Source: Catonia carolina
Lineage: Eukaryota > Arthropoda > Insecta > Hemiptera > Achilidae
NCBI GenBank assembly: GCA_035578175.1
Contig: JAQMRL010000022.1
Location: 2,790,001 to 2,854,000, forward strand
Reading direction: 5' to 3'
DNA length: 64,000 bases
Both the position numbers and the translations under genes were made by a program. The notes beneath the pieces are model-generated. The model did no database searches. It had not been told where the DNA came from and was given only the letters and a program-made list of their open reading frames with translations. Numbering within the stretch: position 1 is the first letter of the stretch; each line of letters starts with the position of its first letter. Of the stretch, positions 23,641 through 36,266 are shown in pieces.

Positions 23641-25202
23641 TTTTAGAATGCCGACTCCGTCAATGTGTATAACTAACTCTGGTAAATCGGTTTCTACCGT
23701 AAACCATTCTCATTAGAGTGTGCACGTTCGTATTTGTCCAGTCTTTAATATTTTTCCACTATGAGTGTTTACTTCAGTAAAAATCATCCTCTTTTGGGAT
23801 TATTCTCGTTAACTCCCGACTTGCAGTTTGTATGTTTAAAAAAATCTAAAATTTATAGTACATATTTAAGGTGTTATTCGTTAAAATATTAATTTACGTA
23901 ATTTATTTCTAATAATGTTTTCTTAACGTTTATTCAAAAAATTCACAATCTGTTAGATACAATCGGTGAATGTGATGACACAAAATATGAAAAAATTAGC
24001 ATGATAAGAAAACGTGAGTGGAGACTCAGTCCAGTAACAAGACTCTGACGTGAACAGATAAGTACAGCATTTAGATCACTGCAATGGATAGTCAATTACA
24101 GTACTAAGTTAATTGATAAGATCTCGGCTCCATCGACGTGTAAGTCGTCTTATTGGATTGTTTCGGAGAGTCTGCGTAGTCAGATTTGAGATCAATGGGT
24201 AATGGTGGAGCGCGTAATTGGTGGAAGTGTAATAGGGTATATCACGCCATGGAGCGTCAGCAATAATGTGAAGAATTTTCAATTACACACGCTGTAGAGT
24301 AATTATGAAAGATAAGCTTGCTGATTAACATAGCTTAATTTCGGACGTCCATAAAGCGGTTTATAACTATTTAAATATTGATGTACATGAATGTGATTTT
24401 TGTCTTACAAGCTCTTTTTATAATAAACATAACAAAAACATTACAATAAACATAACAAAAATATTTGCTGAATTTTTAAAAATAAATCTGAAAATGCGGC
24501 GCTATAATGTTCATTTGTTCTCAGATTCATTGTATTTTACAGTGTTAAGAAGCCGAATAAAGTATTTTATGCTAATATAATTAAAATAATACCAATATTT
24601 CAAGAAAGAACGAACGAACGACTCACATAGATGAAGACAAAAATCATTACCCTTATATGTAGACGTACTCGGGTAAAAATCACAAACCAAATATAAAAAT
24701 AGAGCCGCCTTGACGGTACCAAGATATCTACAAGAAACAATACAAGGAAATAATACGAATGATGTAACAGAAAACTTTTTAACAATAAATCACCAAAAGT
24801 CACTGAAGAAAACCCCTACCTTTTTCTACAAAACTCTCTTTTAAAATAGTAATGGTTTCATTGAAAATGAACACTGTCGACAATATATTTGAAAACATAT
24901 GACAATACAATATAAAGCTAACAATTAATAATAAATTCAAAAGGTTGCCATTTCTGTACTATCTAGTGAATGACATGAGAAAAAGTGAAATTAACTTTCT
25001 TTTCAAATAAAAAAATGAAACATTTTGTGATATACGAGTAACGTCCAAAATATTTCATGGTATTCTATAAAATACTGGAAATTATGAAACAAAAGAACAA
25101 CAATAAAAAAGGGGATGAACAAAATCAAAGGAATTTGAAAAAGAGTCCTTTATTGAGTAACAACCCTACAAAATTTACAACTGAATTCATAATTTTTATT
25201 GA
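23641..25202. other. no recognisable feature
   Basis: Intronic DNA with a less AT-biased patch at about 24040-24290 that shows no coding or repeat signal. Confidence 0.55.
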
Positions 25203-25540
25203 CCCACCGGGTTAGTCTAGAGGTTAAGTCGTCGCCGCGATTCAGATTTGTAACAGCTGATTTTCGGAGACAAAGGTTCCTGGTTCAAATCCTAGTAAAG
25301 GTAGTTACTATTATACGGATTTGAATGCTAGACAGCGGTTACCGGTGTACTTTGATGGCTGGGATTCAATTAACCATACTCTCTCAGGAATGGTCGGCCT
25401 GGGATTTTATAAGATTTCGCCTCATTTATACGTCATACACATCATCCTCATCTCATTGGGTCATAGGGTTGCTTATTGTTCTGAATTGAACAGATTGCTA
25501 CGTACACAAATTAGGATTAAAAAAATAAAATTTATACTAT
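25203..25540 (+). repeat. tRNA-derived SINE family A, copy 2
   Basis: The head GTTAGTCTAGAGGTTAAG carries an A-box-like motif and GGTTCAAATCC a B box. The body ends gaacagattgctacgtacac plus an A-rich tail. The open frame at 25321-25542 lies wholly inside this SINE and is not considered a gene. Confidence 0.85.
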
Positions 25541-26037
25541 AAACTTATACTGTAAACATTGTAACAAATCCTAATTAATTTCATTCAAGGAGAAAAATTA
25601 ACATTACAATAAATCTATCGAAACTTAATTTACTTAACTGTGTTTTAAAGTATTTTTCAAGGGCGCTGTATCACCTTAGCATTGGGTGTCCATATTACAT
25701 GTTGAAGCGCAAGCGGATATAATTTGACAGAATTTGAAAACACCGGGATTTCCGTCGCAATAAGATCGTTCGATGAATTTTTTTGTTTTATTTGTTTTTT
25801 AAGCATAATTTTGATGACAGATAATGAGCATAGCAATAAACTAATTAAAAAATAATAATTTTACAGGGTTTAATGTGAGTCAACTGGCTGATGGCATAAA
25901 TCGAATTACTCAGGCGAATTATTCAGTAAAAAAAGTTTTTAGAAATGGAGGAATAGTTTGAAAACCTCGGTTTTTATATTTTCTAAGCAGTAAAACCTAT
26001 AGGAATCATTAGTATCATTTAGCCTGTTTAAATTTGA
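25541..26037. other. no recognisable feature
   Basis: AT-rich spacer between SINE A copy 2 and the short LINE insertion. Confidence 0.6.
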
Positions 26038-26042
26038 CATGT

Positions 26043-26046
<4 letters not shown>

Positions 26047-26088
<42 letters not shown>

Positions 26089-26643
26089 CTCTTTAATTCT
26101 TTATTTACAACTGTAAAATGTTACAACAAGCAAATGTGATGATTATCGTGATTATGTAAATGACATGATAGGCATGAGAGGGGTAGGGCCCCCATTGGTG
26201 CCTCCCCAAGAATGAAATGTGTATATCAAATTAGCATGTCTCTACTCCAGCGTCTTTTAAGGCGTCTAGGAGGATTGTCAGGTAAATGGACGGAGGAAAG
26301 TGAACGCACCAGGGGGTTGTCGTGATCGTGTGACTTGTCGTGAAAGCGTTTGTATAGGTATTCAATGGAATTTTGTACAAGTGGTGTTTTCAAATCTGTA
26401 TGTAAGGTTTTGTTGCTAACGTAAAGAGGTGCTTTTGCTATAAGGCGTAATGTTTTTGACTGGAATGCTTGAATTCGTTGCAAGTTAGAGGGTTTGGTTG
26501 AACCGTAGATTTGGGATCCGTAGGTCCAAATAGGTTTCAAAAGAGAACAATATATGCGTAATTTTTGTGCCATTGGTAATTTTGATCGTTTGTGAAGTAG
26601 GGAATATAGAAGTTTAAGTCGAGAATTCAGTAATAAACGTTTT
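26047..26643 (-). mobile_element. short 5'-truncated jockey-like LINE with target-site duplication
   Basis: This minus-strand LINE 3' fragment has a long poly(A) tail (T run to 26088 on the plus strand). A perfect 9-bp duplication, catgtaaat, flanks it at 26038-26046 and 26644-26652. Coding from 26642 to 26226 gives the RT C-terminus, including LLKPIWTYGSQIYGS, IQAFQSKTLRLI and PLYVSNKTLHTDL, related to the 58-59.8 kb element but from another subfamily. Only the last 140 codons or so remain. Confidence 0.9.
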
Positions 26644-26652
26644 CATGTAAAT

Positions 26653-28641
26653 AAATCAATTTACAAACAAACAAGTACGTATAGGTAAAAAACAAACGTT
26701 ATTGAAATCGTAGTAGAAATACTACGTTCTTAGTAAATTTTCTATTTAATTTAGCGTATCATCAATGTGATAACTAGAATTATATTTCTGATTGAAAATA
26801 ACAGTTGTACCATTTCTTACAGTATTGAAAATAAATGATAAAGAAATACTTTAAAAGTAGATGATAGAAAAGATATAGTTGTACTTGACCATTACAATTT
26901 CTCCCACACACACTGTTGGAGACAGCTAAAATAAATCGACGTAATTTTTCAAAACTATCCACAAATAACGAAAAAAGATAAGAAATCACACCAGGGAACT
27001 ACAAAACACAAGAGAAACATCCAAAAGTTTCCTTCTTCCAGAATAAAAGTTCGATTTACGACTTGTAGCTAGGCGCTTGACATCGTATAGCTATGACCAA
27101 CATAAAAAGGGGCGGCAGAAATATACATTAATAGCGAGTCATTTTATTAAACAACCCATAAAAATATATTATTAATCAAGGAAAATCTCTTATCTCTTTC
27201 ATGACATGAATCTTTTTATTATAAATTAAGTACATTTATATTTAAATCTTACTGCCTTATCGTTTTATGTAATTAATTATAAACATTAAATGTGAATTTT
27301 TATTACACTTCTTTATTAAGAATATTTTAATTACTTCTGGACTGCTGTAAACATTGTCTCCATTTTAATTACCCAATTCAATTTTCTTTTTTTTATTGAA
27401 ACCGAGTACTCAAAGAAAAAAGATAGCTTTGATTTTTTTTGTAAAACATTAATTACATAATATTATTAACTACATAGCATTTGCATTTACGCTGAGGGCG
27501 GACTTATTGCTAGCTTAGAGAGGTACATTATATTATATTAATAAGTCTACTCTCTTAACTAAAAAGTACTGTGACAAACACAGACTAATGTTTTGAGAAT
27601 AGCTTTTTTATGGGTTTTGACAGAAGAAATTTATTGCCGTATACAGTTATTTTCTAGAAAAGGGTATAATTCAATTTTCCTAATTTTTGTTTTGTTTTTA
27701 CTCTTTACCTCTCGACAATAATCAATTATTTATCAACATAAAGCATAAAGGTTAGACTGTAAATAACAAAAAATGTAGTTGATAAACCACTGTAAGCGAG
27801 TGACGATTAAAACGATGGTGTTAAATGAAGTTAGTTTTAAAACCTGTTTTGTGTGTATGGTGTTTAAATGGATTCCCATTACGGAATATATTGTGCAATT
27901 TTATTCAGGCAAACTAATTATTCGATTGTAAAAGATCATATTTCCTCTATAATTAAGTTTAATTAAAGTCTTAAGTTTTTTTAAAAACATTTTGTAATAA
28001 ATTTAGTCTAATTTTTAGTAAAGTAGTTTTCTTTCAGTTAAGTAGTCTACTTTAAGTAGTTACTAAGTAAATTACGTTTGTAATTAACTTAGTTTACATA
28101 TTAACTTATATATATTTATATTAATACATATTTTTTATAAGCTTAAAAGGAAGTTTTGTTTTTTATTAATAACCAGATTCCGAATGAAACTGAAATAAGC
28201 ATAACAATAATTTATACATTTTTCTTCATTTACTTACAGAATGTTTTGTAAAAATAATGATTTATCCTCCATAGATTATTACTGACTACCTGGTTAAGGT
28301 CTTATAAATATTGTGACAATATCGAAAAGCAAAGAGTGTTCGAGAATTTCCGGAAGGACTGAGACATTAAAAATGTTAACGTAAATAATAAGAGTAATAA
28401 TAGGTTTCCAACAAATAGTTGTAGACGGTTTTTATAGTACAGGTAGGCCTGGCTATTAATTGTTGTACAGGTATTGTGAAAGAACGGGTACCTAGTTAGA
28501 ATATTGGCCTTTTTGTAACACCTTTTATTCAGTCCTAATTTGTTTACAGGTTGTTAAGATTTATCCAGAAGCCGTCAGAAGATTTTGTATTTTTATTATG
28601 TCGGAATTCTCTGTGTTTCTCGAAATCTCCATTGACCCAGC
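26653..28641. other. no recognisable feature
   Basis: AT-rich intronic DNA. A stretch from about 28314 (tgtgacaatatcgaaaagca, cgagaatttccggaagg) to the TATA-like site might be part of an LTR relic, but no boundaries can be set. Confidence 0.5.
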
Positions 28642-28649
28642 TATATAAG
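28642..28649 (+). promoter_or_regulatory. possible core promoter (TATA box)
   Basis: TATATAAG sits in a locally GC-richer stretch (gacccagctatataagcgac gcgag) with an initiator-like ttcattgagtctg 20-30 bp downstream. No coding frame follows on the plus strand, so it could belong to an LTR relic, a non-coding transcript, or nothing. Confidence 0.25.
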
Positions 28650-28843
28650 CGACGCGAGTTATTTCATTGAGTCTGTTCCGTTTTTGTCTGTGAACCAGTG
28701 AATGAATTGTAACAGTGCGTTTGAAAAGGTCGACGTTACTGTGTATTGTTAAACGTTATTTCTGTATCCTTTGTAAACAGCATTTGGTAAATTGGTTAAG
28801 TTGTTCATTGTCATTAGTTATTATTAGTTTGTTATTCATTATA

Positions 28844-28869
28844 AGTAGTCTAATTACAATTAGACTACT
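28844..28869. repeat. 26-bp perfect palindrome
   Basis: AGTAGTCTAATT and its exact complement AATTAGACTACT are separated by only AC. It lies about 200 bp downstream of the TATA-like site at 28642. Confidence 0.85.
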
Positions 28870-30567
28870 GTAATTCACTAGTAGAATTTAGTCACTTATT
28901 TAATTGTAATTTTTTTAGTTGTAATAATTAATTGTAATTTTAAACTTTAGTGTGTTACTTATTTGATTTACCCAGATCCCGAAACGAATCTTAGAAATAA
29001 GTTGCACAATATAATAAAAACTCACTGAACTAGTTCCATCACTCTTTAAGTATAGCCTGTAGTGAGGCATGATTCGTCTCATAACACATAATTGAAAACA
29101 ACGGATAAACTAAGTTATAAATGTAATTACAAAGTAAAAAAAAATACTATGTAGTTTGCAAAGTAACCTAAGTTTTTAATTGATAAACTGTTTTATTGTT
29201 TTTTCGTTTTTCTGGTTTCATTCCACTATTTACAATTTTTAGGTATTGCGCTAAAAATACTTCTACCAATTTTCAGAAGTTTAGCTGTATGGGAAGGCTC
29301 AAAAATATTATTATGCATTGTAAATTTATGTATGGTAAATAACTCTTATTTACCATTTAGGTAGAAGGAGTGGAAATTAAAAGCTTTTAGTTTCCATGTG
29401 TCTCTAGCAGAATACAATTTATAATTTTTTAAATTGTAACTATTCAGATTGTAGTATGTATTGCTTTAGGGTAGTCACTCACTTTTATCCCTAGGGGATA
29501 ACTGACTGAAAAGCAACTTTTTTAATGTTCAACCCTTCTTAAGAAAAAGTGTGCCTAATTTCAGTTCACTAGGTGTTTGGGATATTAAAGAACCAGTGAA
29601 TTAGCAAGACAGTAAAGATTTTTGAATATTATACAGATAAATATTTTAGACATAAGATTAGACAAACAGGACAGAATTTAAGTTACATTTTATACTCTCC
29701 TCAGTAAAATATATTTGGTCCATTACGATATTTCAATGATTTTTTTTAGCTTTTATTTGTTATCAGGCCTTTGCAGCCGAACCAGAAACGAACATAAATT
29801 TGGCTTTCGGTGCAGTCCAATCAGTCAGATGGCTGAAAGGTCACAATTTATTGTTGAGTAGCCTAATTACGGTTAAGCAAGCGACTCAAGCAAAAAGCAG
29901 TGACAAAATTGGGTTGCCAATGTAATACAGTACAGTTTTCGATTTGAAATAAAAGGTAAACAATATTTTTTATTGAAAACTGTACACTATTCTCAACCAC
30001 TCAGTTTGATAGTTTTTTGCAGTAATTTTTTGAATTTGAGTAAAGAATTTGAACAAAGATCTTCGGTAGTTTGTTCATATGTGACTGTCAGCTGGTTACC
30101 ATACAAAGACTGGTTACGAACCAGTGTTGCTTAACAAGTAACAGCAACTTTTACCAGCTAACTGACTGAGCTAGACCAAAGACCTCCAATGATGTTACAA
30201 TAATGAAATAGTTGTTTAATATTCCACAAAATAGTTATTCTAGAAGTTATTTTGTTGTCGTTATACCTATAATTATTCTGGGTTTTTGTAAAATATGTTA
30301 AATAAAAGATTACCTGGTAGTATTCAAATAGTAAAAGATATAATGAAGGAAAAAAGCATTGCAACAGTTTAAGTATAGAAAAACTGGAAAAACTGTTTGA
30401 GTTATTTATTCCGTGTTGTAAACAGCATTATATAAAAGATTTATATAACTAGAATTGAAATTGAATTTAGTTAGATGTAAAAGTTGGTCTACTGTGCTGT
30501 ATGTAAGCAAGTAAGAAAGCAGGCTGGTTGGTAGGCAAGCAAAGTGTAAGACCACTTCGTGTAACTT
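28870..30567. other. no recognisable feature
   Basis: AT-rich intronic DNA with no repeat shared elsewhere in the window. Confidence 0.6.
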
Positions 30568-30708
30568 TCAGCTCAAGTCACGCAGGCACATTTGCAATGG
30601 GAACTTTTTAAAGCACATCCTTTTGAGCTGCTAAGAGAGCTTTTGAAGATTTTCAGCCGTAAACCTTCTTTTCAAACAGATCTTCCAAATCGGATTTTCA
30701 AGAAGTGA
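30568..30708 (+). other. short open stretch after an acceptor-like site
   Basis: After gtgtaactttcag (an acceptor-like site ending at about 30570) a frame is open to TGA at 30706. It contains AQVTQAHLQWELFKAHPF, ELLRELLKIFSRKPSFQ and ends IFKK. Composition is more protein-like than most of the window, but no family is recognised and no partner exon is seen. Confidence 0.15.
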
Positions 30709-31740
30709 ATGGAAAGAATATTTTACGGAAAAATAGAAGGGGAGGGTAAAACAAATCTGTATATTTATTCGCAATTCAATTAATAAACATTTTAAGAAAA
30801 AGTTCATAACACAGTTCTGTAGTTACAACTGCTGGAATATTCATACTTTAACATCTACATTCTACACATAGAAATTCAGACAAATGTTTATAGGTTATAA
30901 TTAATATTAATGTAGTTCAACTACAATCATATTAATCCATAAATATGTTCCAAAGTTGTAAAAAAAAAAAAAAAAAAATAGAAACTCAATACTTTTAAGG
31001 GGGGGAGTGGTGCGCCCTATACTAAACAATGTTAATAAAATGCACTTTTCTCAAAAACCACTAAAAATATTTTTTACTTCTGTTGTTTTTTTAATATGAA
31101 ACTTGAATTTTCTCTACATTTAATCATATGCATGTTTCATGAGTAATTGTAATAGTTATTATTTTTTATAATGGTCGTTTTTCACTTATTAAAAATATCA
31201 ATAATAATTTTTCTCTCATCTTCTACGCAATATTTTTTCATTGGATACATTCAAAGTTACATCTTACTTACTTTCTTACTATCTTACTATCTTACTTACT
31301 GTAAGGAAAAAACTAAATATTTCACATTGATATCTGTAGTAGGATTTAAGAAAAGAGCAAATCAATGTCAGAAAAAATGAGATTTTCGGCCATTCCACTT
31401 TAAAGATAAGAGTAACTCAGAAATTGACACGTACTTGTTATAATATTTGCTTAATAAAAAAACAAAATCTGCAGAAAAGTAAAATAATAAAAGTTATATC
31501 CATCTTAATTGTTATAAAAGTACCACCAATTTATAGAGGAAATTTTAAACAATCGATTAATGTAAAAAAAAGAAAATCAATTTATTTTTTGGTTTCTCGT
31601 TGCTCCCCTTAATTCGGCAGACAATCTGTAACTCATATAATATATTCATCCAACACATTATATGTGTTGTGAAATTTAATACAAAATCACTGTTAATTAT
31701 TTAAATCTTATATTGTTACATATATTTCTAAGTTACATAA
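30709..31740. other. no recognisable feature
   Basis: AT-rich; contains the 19-A run. Frames at 31171-31380 and 31424-31612 are compositional. Confidence 0.6.
30960..30978. repeat. A-run (19 bp)
   Basis: An uninterrupted run of 19 A. No recognisable retroelement body lies upstream, so it cannot be assigned as a poly(A) tail. Confidence 0.9.
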
Positions 31741-32670
31741 ATTGTATTGTATTGCTGTAGCGGTTGCGGCTAGACAATTAATAATGGGTGATGAATCCAT
31801 CGTAAAACCATGCCACAAGTTTATGTACCTTGGTAAGCGGGTGGCTGGAAATGGTGAGAGTGCGGAGGAAATTGCAGTTGGGATTGTAAAAAGAAAAGCT
31901 ACCATAAAATCATAATATCTCATAATTTGGAGCCAGACTACTACCATGGAAGTCAAAAGACACATGAGGAATTTAAAGTGCCGCTTCCTACAGAGCAAAG
32001 GTGCAGGAGATATCAGATAGAAATGTCAAACGCCTAAAAAAAATTCAGTTTAATTATCGGCATCTGAGTTATGGAGTCACTACATTGGGTAGATTTAGTA
32101 ACGAGTTTGTGAAAGCTAGAGCTGGAATTATTGTCAGCATTGTAGATACGGTAGAGTTTGAAAGATTGAACTGGTATGAGCATATGAGAATTTTTTTTAA
32201 GGCGAAAAACCAGGACGGTTATCACCGCCTGTTATTCTACACAAGAGTGTAAAGGGCCCAAGTGTAGAACGTGCTTTTCTTATTATTAACTAAAAGTCTT
32301 ACAAAGTAGAAAATTAAATAAATAAATAAAATTTACATAAATAATAAAATTTATATTAAATACTTATAGGATAAACATACAAAAATAAACTTAAATCTAA
32401 TATCATAGTTGGAGCATATGAGAAGGATGCAGATAAATGACTTCAGGTGATATGAAGGTGGATGCCGGAGAAAGGACTACCGAAATTGTCCTGTCGGTAG
32501 AGTGGATGTAGTTAGAGGAGGCTTAGAGATTTGAGGCAGGATAAGGTTAAATTGAAGTCAGGGTAAAAGAATCGCAGGAGGATGTATTCCACTCGAAAAT
32601 TACGTTAAGGTTCACGTTGTCACCTTTAAATTTTACATTAAACCTGCTAGTTTTCCAGGAGACCAAAGAA
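31741..32670 (+). mobile_element. LINE C-terminal remnant, family 4 copy a
   Basis: Frames read SIVKPCHKFMYLGKRVAGNG, EEIAVGIVKRKA, IVSIVDTVEFERLNWYEHMR and, after a gap, EHMRRMQ...YEGGCRRKDYRN. The YLG block and the WYEHMR block are typical of LINE RT C-termini. SIVDTVEFE is shared with the minus-strand remnant at 23.3-23.6 kb. There are many stops, and the 32280-32400 interval is AT-rich filler. Confidence 0.65.
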
Positions 32671-33231
32671 TACAGTTTTAAAATATCATAGGAATGGAGA
32701 AAGGTTAACCTAAAAAAGAAAAATTCCAATAAACCTATAAAACCTAATTAATGAGTAAGTTAATTTTGATGTAACGAAGTACTGTCACTCTGTCACGTCC
32801 TCCTATTTGCCAGAAACAGTCAGTTTTTATTGCTTTTAACTTAATCTTATTTATTTGACCTTTATTTAAATTTAGTCTATTACATTTTATTTCTTAACCA
32901 ATAATCTTATATTGGTTTTCATTCAAACGGTTGTACAATTAAAAGTAAAGAAAATTGGTGTGAACTGTATTCACTGTACTAATACAATGGATAGTATTCC
33001 GTTTTACATAAGACATAAAGGATTATAATTTCATCTCTAAACTGTAAACTATACTATAAACTAAAAATATTCCATGAATTTAGTAACACAAATTTACCAG
33101 AATCACAGAGCTAAAAAATGTCTATTCAGTAAAATAAAACTGTGAAATAGCTGATGTATTAAAATGACATATAATATTAGTCGACTTAAAAAATTCTGTG
33201 TACAGTAGTCAATTTGAACAATAATAATCTT
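32671..33231. other. no recognisable feature
   Basis: AT-rich spacer between two LINE remnants. Confidence 0.6.
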
Positions 33232-33540
33232 CTTCTTCTTCTTCCTTCAAGGCTCAGGCCGTCGCCTGTTCCAAACTCACAAGCTTGAAACTCTCACCTT
33301 TTCTTCATGTTTTCCGAGGTCTCTCCTTATTTCTCCGTGCAACCGGTGCATAACGGTGTACTTGAAATAGTTTTCTGTAGTCCGGCGTTCTGTCCAGGTG
33401 TCTCCTCCATCGCCCACTGGTCCTCAATCTTCTCATTCAGGTAGTAGACTTGGCCTTGTTCCTTATATCCATATTCCGCACTCTGTCCAATCTTGAGCCT
33501 CCATGTCTAAATCCAAGCCTACTTCAAGTCTATGTTGCGT
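33232..33540 (-). mobile_element. LINE 3' remnant, family 5
   Basis: Minus-strand frames contain LDRVRNMDIRNKAKS, YLNEKIEDQWAMEETP and RRNKERPRKT, matching the IRN-x-DIR...RG-RPRKTW end of many LINE RT ORFs. The 3' UTR ends in a GAAGAAGAAG run (CTTCTTCTTCTTC at 33229-33243 on the plus strand), probably the element's simple-repeat tail. Confidence 0.6.
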
Positions 33541-34958
33541 TTTAAAATTTTAAAAATATAGTCAAAATAAATATTAAATAACGTAGGTGTTAGGCTACAC
33601 CCTTGTCTTACAACCCTATTAATAACAAACTCCTCTAAACGTCCCTTGCCAATGGCCAATAATAATTTTTTAGAAAATTTTAAACTGTTTTTGAGGAAAA
33701 TATAAAAATTGCAATTTATAAATGAATTTTACTCATGCATTCTGGTCTATCTTTTCAAGTACGTTAAAAACACACCTACGGTTCGCAGATCTATTCGTTT
33801 TATAAACGAAAAGTAGGATTAAAGATGGATGGAAAATGATAAAGTTTTATTTAAGAAAAAAAAACAAAGTAGGATAAGGAAGTTGAAGGGTCCTATGTAA
33901 GTTTCAATTTATTTTAAGCCCTAAAGGTATATCCATCTCTTTCTTAAACAGAAAACTGGCTGTAGTATTAATAATACGAAGATTTCAAGGGAATTTAGAA
34001 TTGCTTTTAGTCAAGACAGCTAATATCTAGTGCTTTTTATAATTCAACGTTTTCGGGATAAAAATACATTTCGGTCTCGGATCAAATTAAAATCATTAAA
34101 TCCTCTTTTAATATACTTTTAACTTAATTGAATTTAATCTATTACCATAATCAACCAAGAATTTTAACGCCTGTCTTACATAAACATGAATATTTTGACG
34201 TAATTAACTATAATAGTAAAGTCACTTTTATAGATTAGTAGTAATTGCTAGTCTCAGACAAGGATAAAAAACATCACTGGGATTGATTACAAAATATCAT
34301 TAAAAAGTTCATATTTTCAATAAGCTTTATACGAAATAAATAATATCCTCAAAGTAATCAATAATGAGTGTCATTACAAACAGAAAAGTCAGAGACGTCT
34401 TATAGTAAGAAACAAAACAATTAAGGAATGAAATGCAATTTTCGATAATAATTACAGCAAAATTTACCATCTATTCGAATCAGGATAATAGGCAGACGGG
34501 GTTTCCTTTTTCTATCATGAACGAAAAAACCAATTGAGGAACTTCATAGATTTATTTCATGTGTTGTCTTGTCACATTAAAATAAGTTCGTAAGATATCT
34601 TCGATTCAATTGACAGTGTCGTTTGAATTTTAAGAGTGAGATGGCTAGCTTCAAGTCATCTTTGGTATTTTATTCTGAATATGTTGAATTATAGAAATGT
34701 TTAAATCATTGTGTAGTAAATGGTGGTTTGATTATTCCGAGTAATTTTTATTGGAATCTTTGTTGGATTTAAATGGTTTTCTGAGTACACAATTAAATCC
34801 CATACGTCCCAAATTGTTTTGAAAATTGATTTGTATATAAAAAGTTTATTGTTTAATTTTAGTGTCGACCATTTACGTAGTTTCCAATAAAACTATTCAA
34901 ATATTTGTTCAGCTGTTTCATTTTGTTTTGAATAAGTGTTTCCAATCTACAAATTAAC
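33541..34958. other. no recognisable feature
   Basis: AT-rich intronic DNA without coding or repeat signal. Confidence 0.6.
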
Positions 34959-35113
34959 CAGTTTTTTGTTTCACGTCTGTCATAACTACATTAGGCTAAG
35001 GCAAACGGTGACGAGTGATAGATGAGTAATGACAAAATGCCAGATCACACCGGGAATCGAACCCAAGAGCACTGGCATAGAAGCCAGTCACGCTGACTAT
35101 GTAGCGATTTCAC
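34959..35113 (-). repeat. tRNA-derived SINE family B, copy 2
   Basis: The minus-strand head has ACTGGCTTCTATGCCAGT (anticodon arm) and GGGTTCGATTCCC (B box), followed by the family B body. A 7-bp duplication, aattaac, flanks it at 34952-34958 and 35114-35120. Confidence 0.75.
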
Positions 35114-35120
35114 AATTAAC

Positions 35121-36266
35121 ATAAATTTTTATCATTTTAACCCTCTGGTGTGTTTTTGGAGCACTGACTGTTTACAGAAAAATCATACAAGGTTGGATTT
35201 AAAAGTCCCGTTGGTCAACTTGGCAATTTAAACTACTACTGAACAGATATGTGTATTGTTACTATATGGGACGTAGTCCCATAGGTTACTAAATCGGGAC
35301 TTAAAGACCCGATGGTCAAGAAATAGAAACCATTTTGCACGTATCGCTCGTAATATTTTTTTTTTGTAAACAGAACCTGTTAAATTTTTACTGGTTTTAA
35401 ACAATCTACTTTGGTCCAAAATTCCTAATATCTTTGTCTTTTATTCATAAACGGAAAATTACAAACTGTTCTATAGAATATCAATGTACAGATATAAAAA
35501 AATACATAAAATGGAACTAGTAAAAAACTAGTTTATTATTGAATTCAACCAAAAATTTTATTAAAACGCGGTCAATTGTTAAATAACAGATTCGACGAAA
35601 AACAAATTAAGTACTTTTATCAGTTCTCAACCTAATTGAAATGCATTGCTGTTCAGTATGAACGGCTTAATGTCTTGCAGCTTTTAATGAATTACTTTTT
35701 ATTTATTGATTGATTGCCAAATAATACACAGGTTATGAGATGACGATTTGAACAACCCTATTGTGTACAACTGACAGGTGCACTTTTCGACCATTCGCAC
35801 AGCGTGCTATGAAGTGCCGTTAAGTAGAACAAACGACCAAACAACATGTGTACTAACAGTATGTTCACAAAAAATAAAAAAAAAATAAAGAAATTTAATC
35901 CAGTATCATACAATGTCATGAACAGTCTTAACAACTGAACCGTAGTAAAGCAAACCACACAGAAGTAATTAATTTTTATTACTATTTATTGTATTAGCCA
36001 ACTATTGAGTTTTAAAAAAATAATTATTTGAGCCAAAAATCATATGTTTTGAATTAAAAATTGGTTTATTGAAAGATGTGGATGTAATAAAAGAAAGTTA
36101 AAACCGCATTGCAATATCGGATTAGTTATAATTTCTAGTTACGTAGGATTTTAAAAAACTACATGCTTAAATCTATTTATTATAATTCATTAAATTCAAT
36201 GCTACGAAATTTTGTACACTAAGCTACATTGACAATGATTATTACATTTAACAAGGTTTAACTGAC
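35121..36266. other. no gene; one small hairpin
   Basis: Intronic DNA just downstream of the TSR exon donor. A perfect 8-bp stem with 3-nt loop, TATGGGAC-gta-GTCCCATA, lies at 35265-35283, and gtcccgttggtcaa / gacccgatggtcaa form a loose direct repeat around it. Confidence 0.6.

Larger units (their letters stand above)
10271..36266 (-). other. 26-kb intron of the ADAMTS-like gene
   Basis: The intron is defined by the phase-0 donor GTCAGT at 36266 and the phase-0 acceptor ending CAG at 10271. It is filled with LINE, SINE, Helitron-like and other repeats listed separately. No intervening exon of the same family was found on the minus strand, although a small non-cysteine exon could be missed by eye. 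Confidence 0.75.

Noticed and set aside
25321..25542. 73-codon plus frame
   Set aside because: It lies entirely inside SINE A copy 2.
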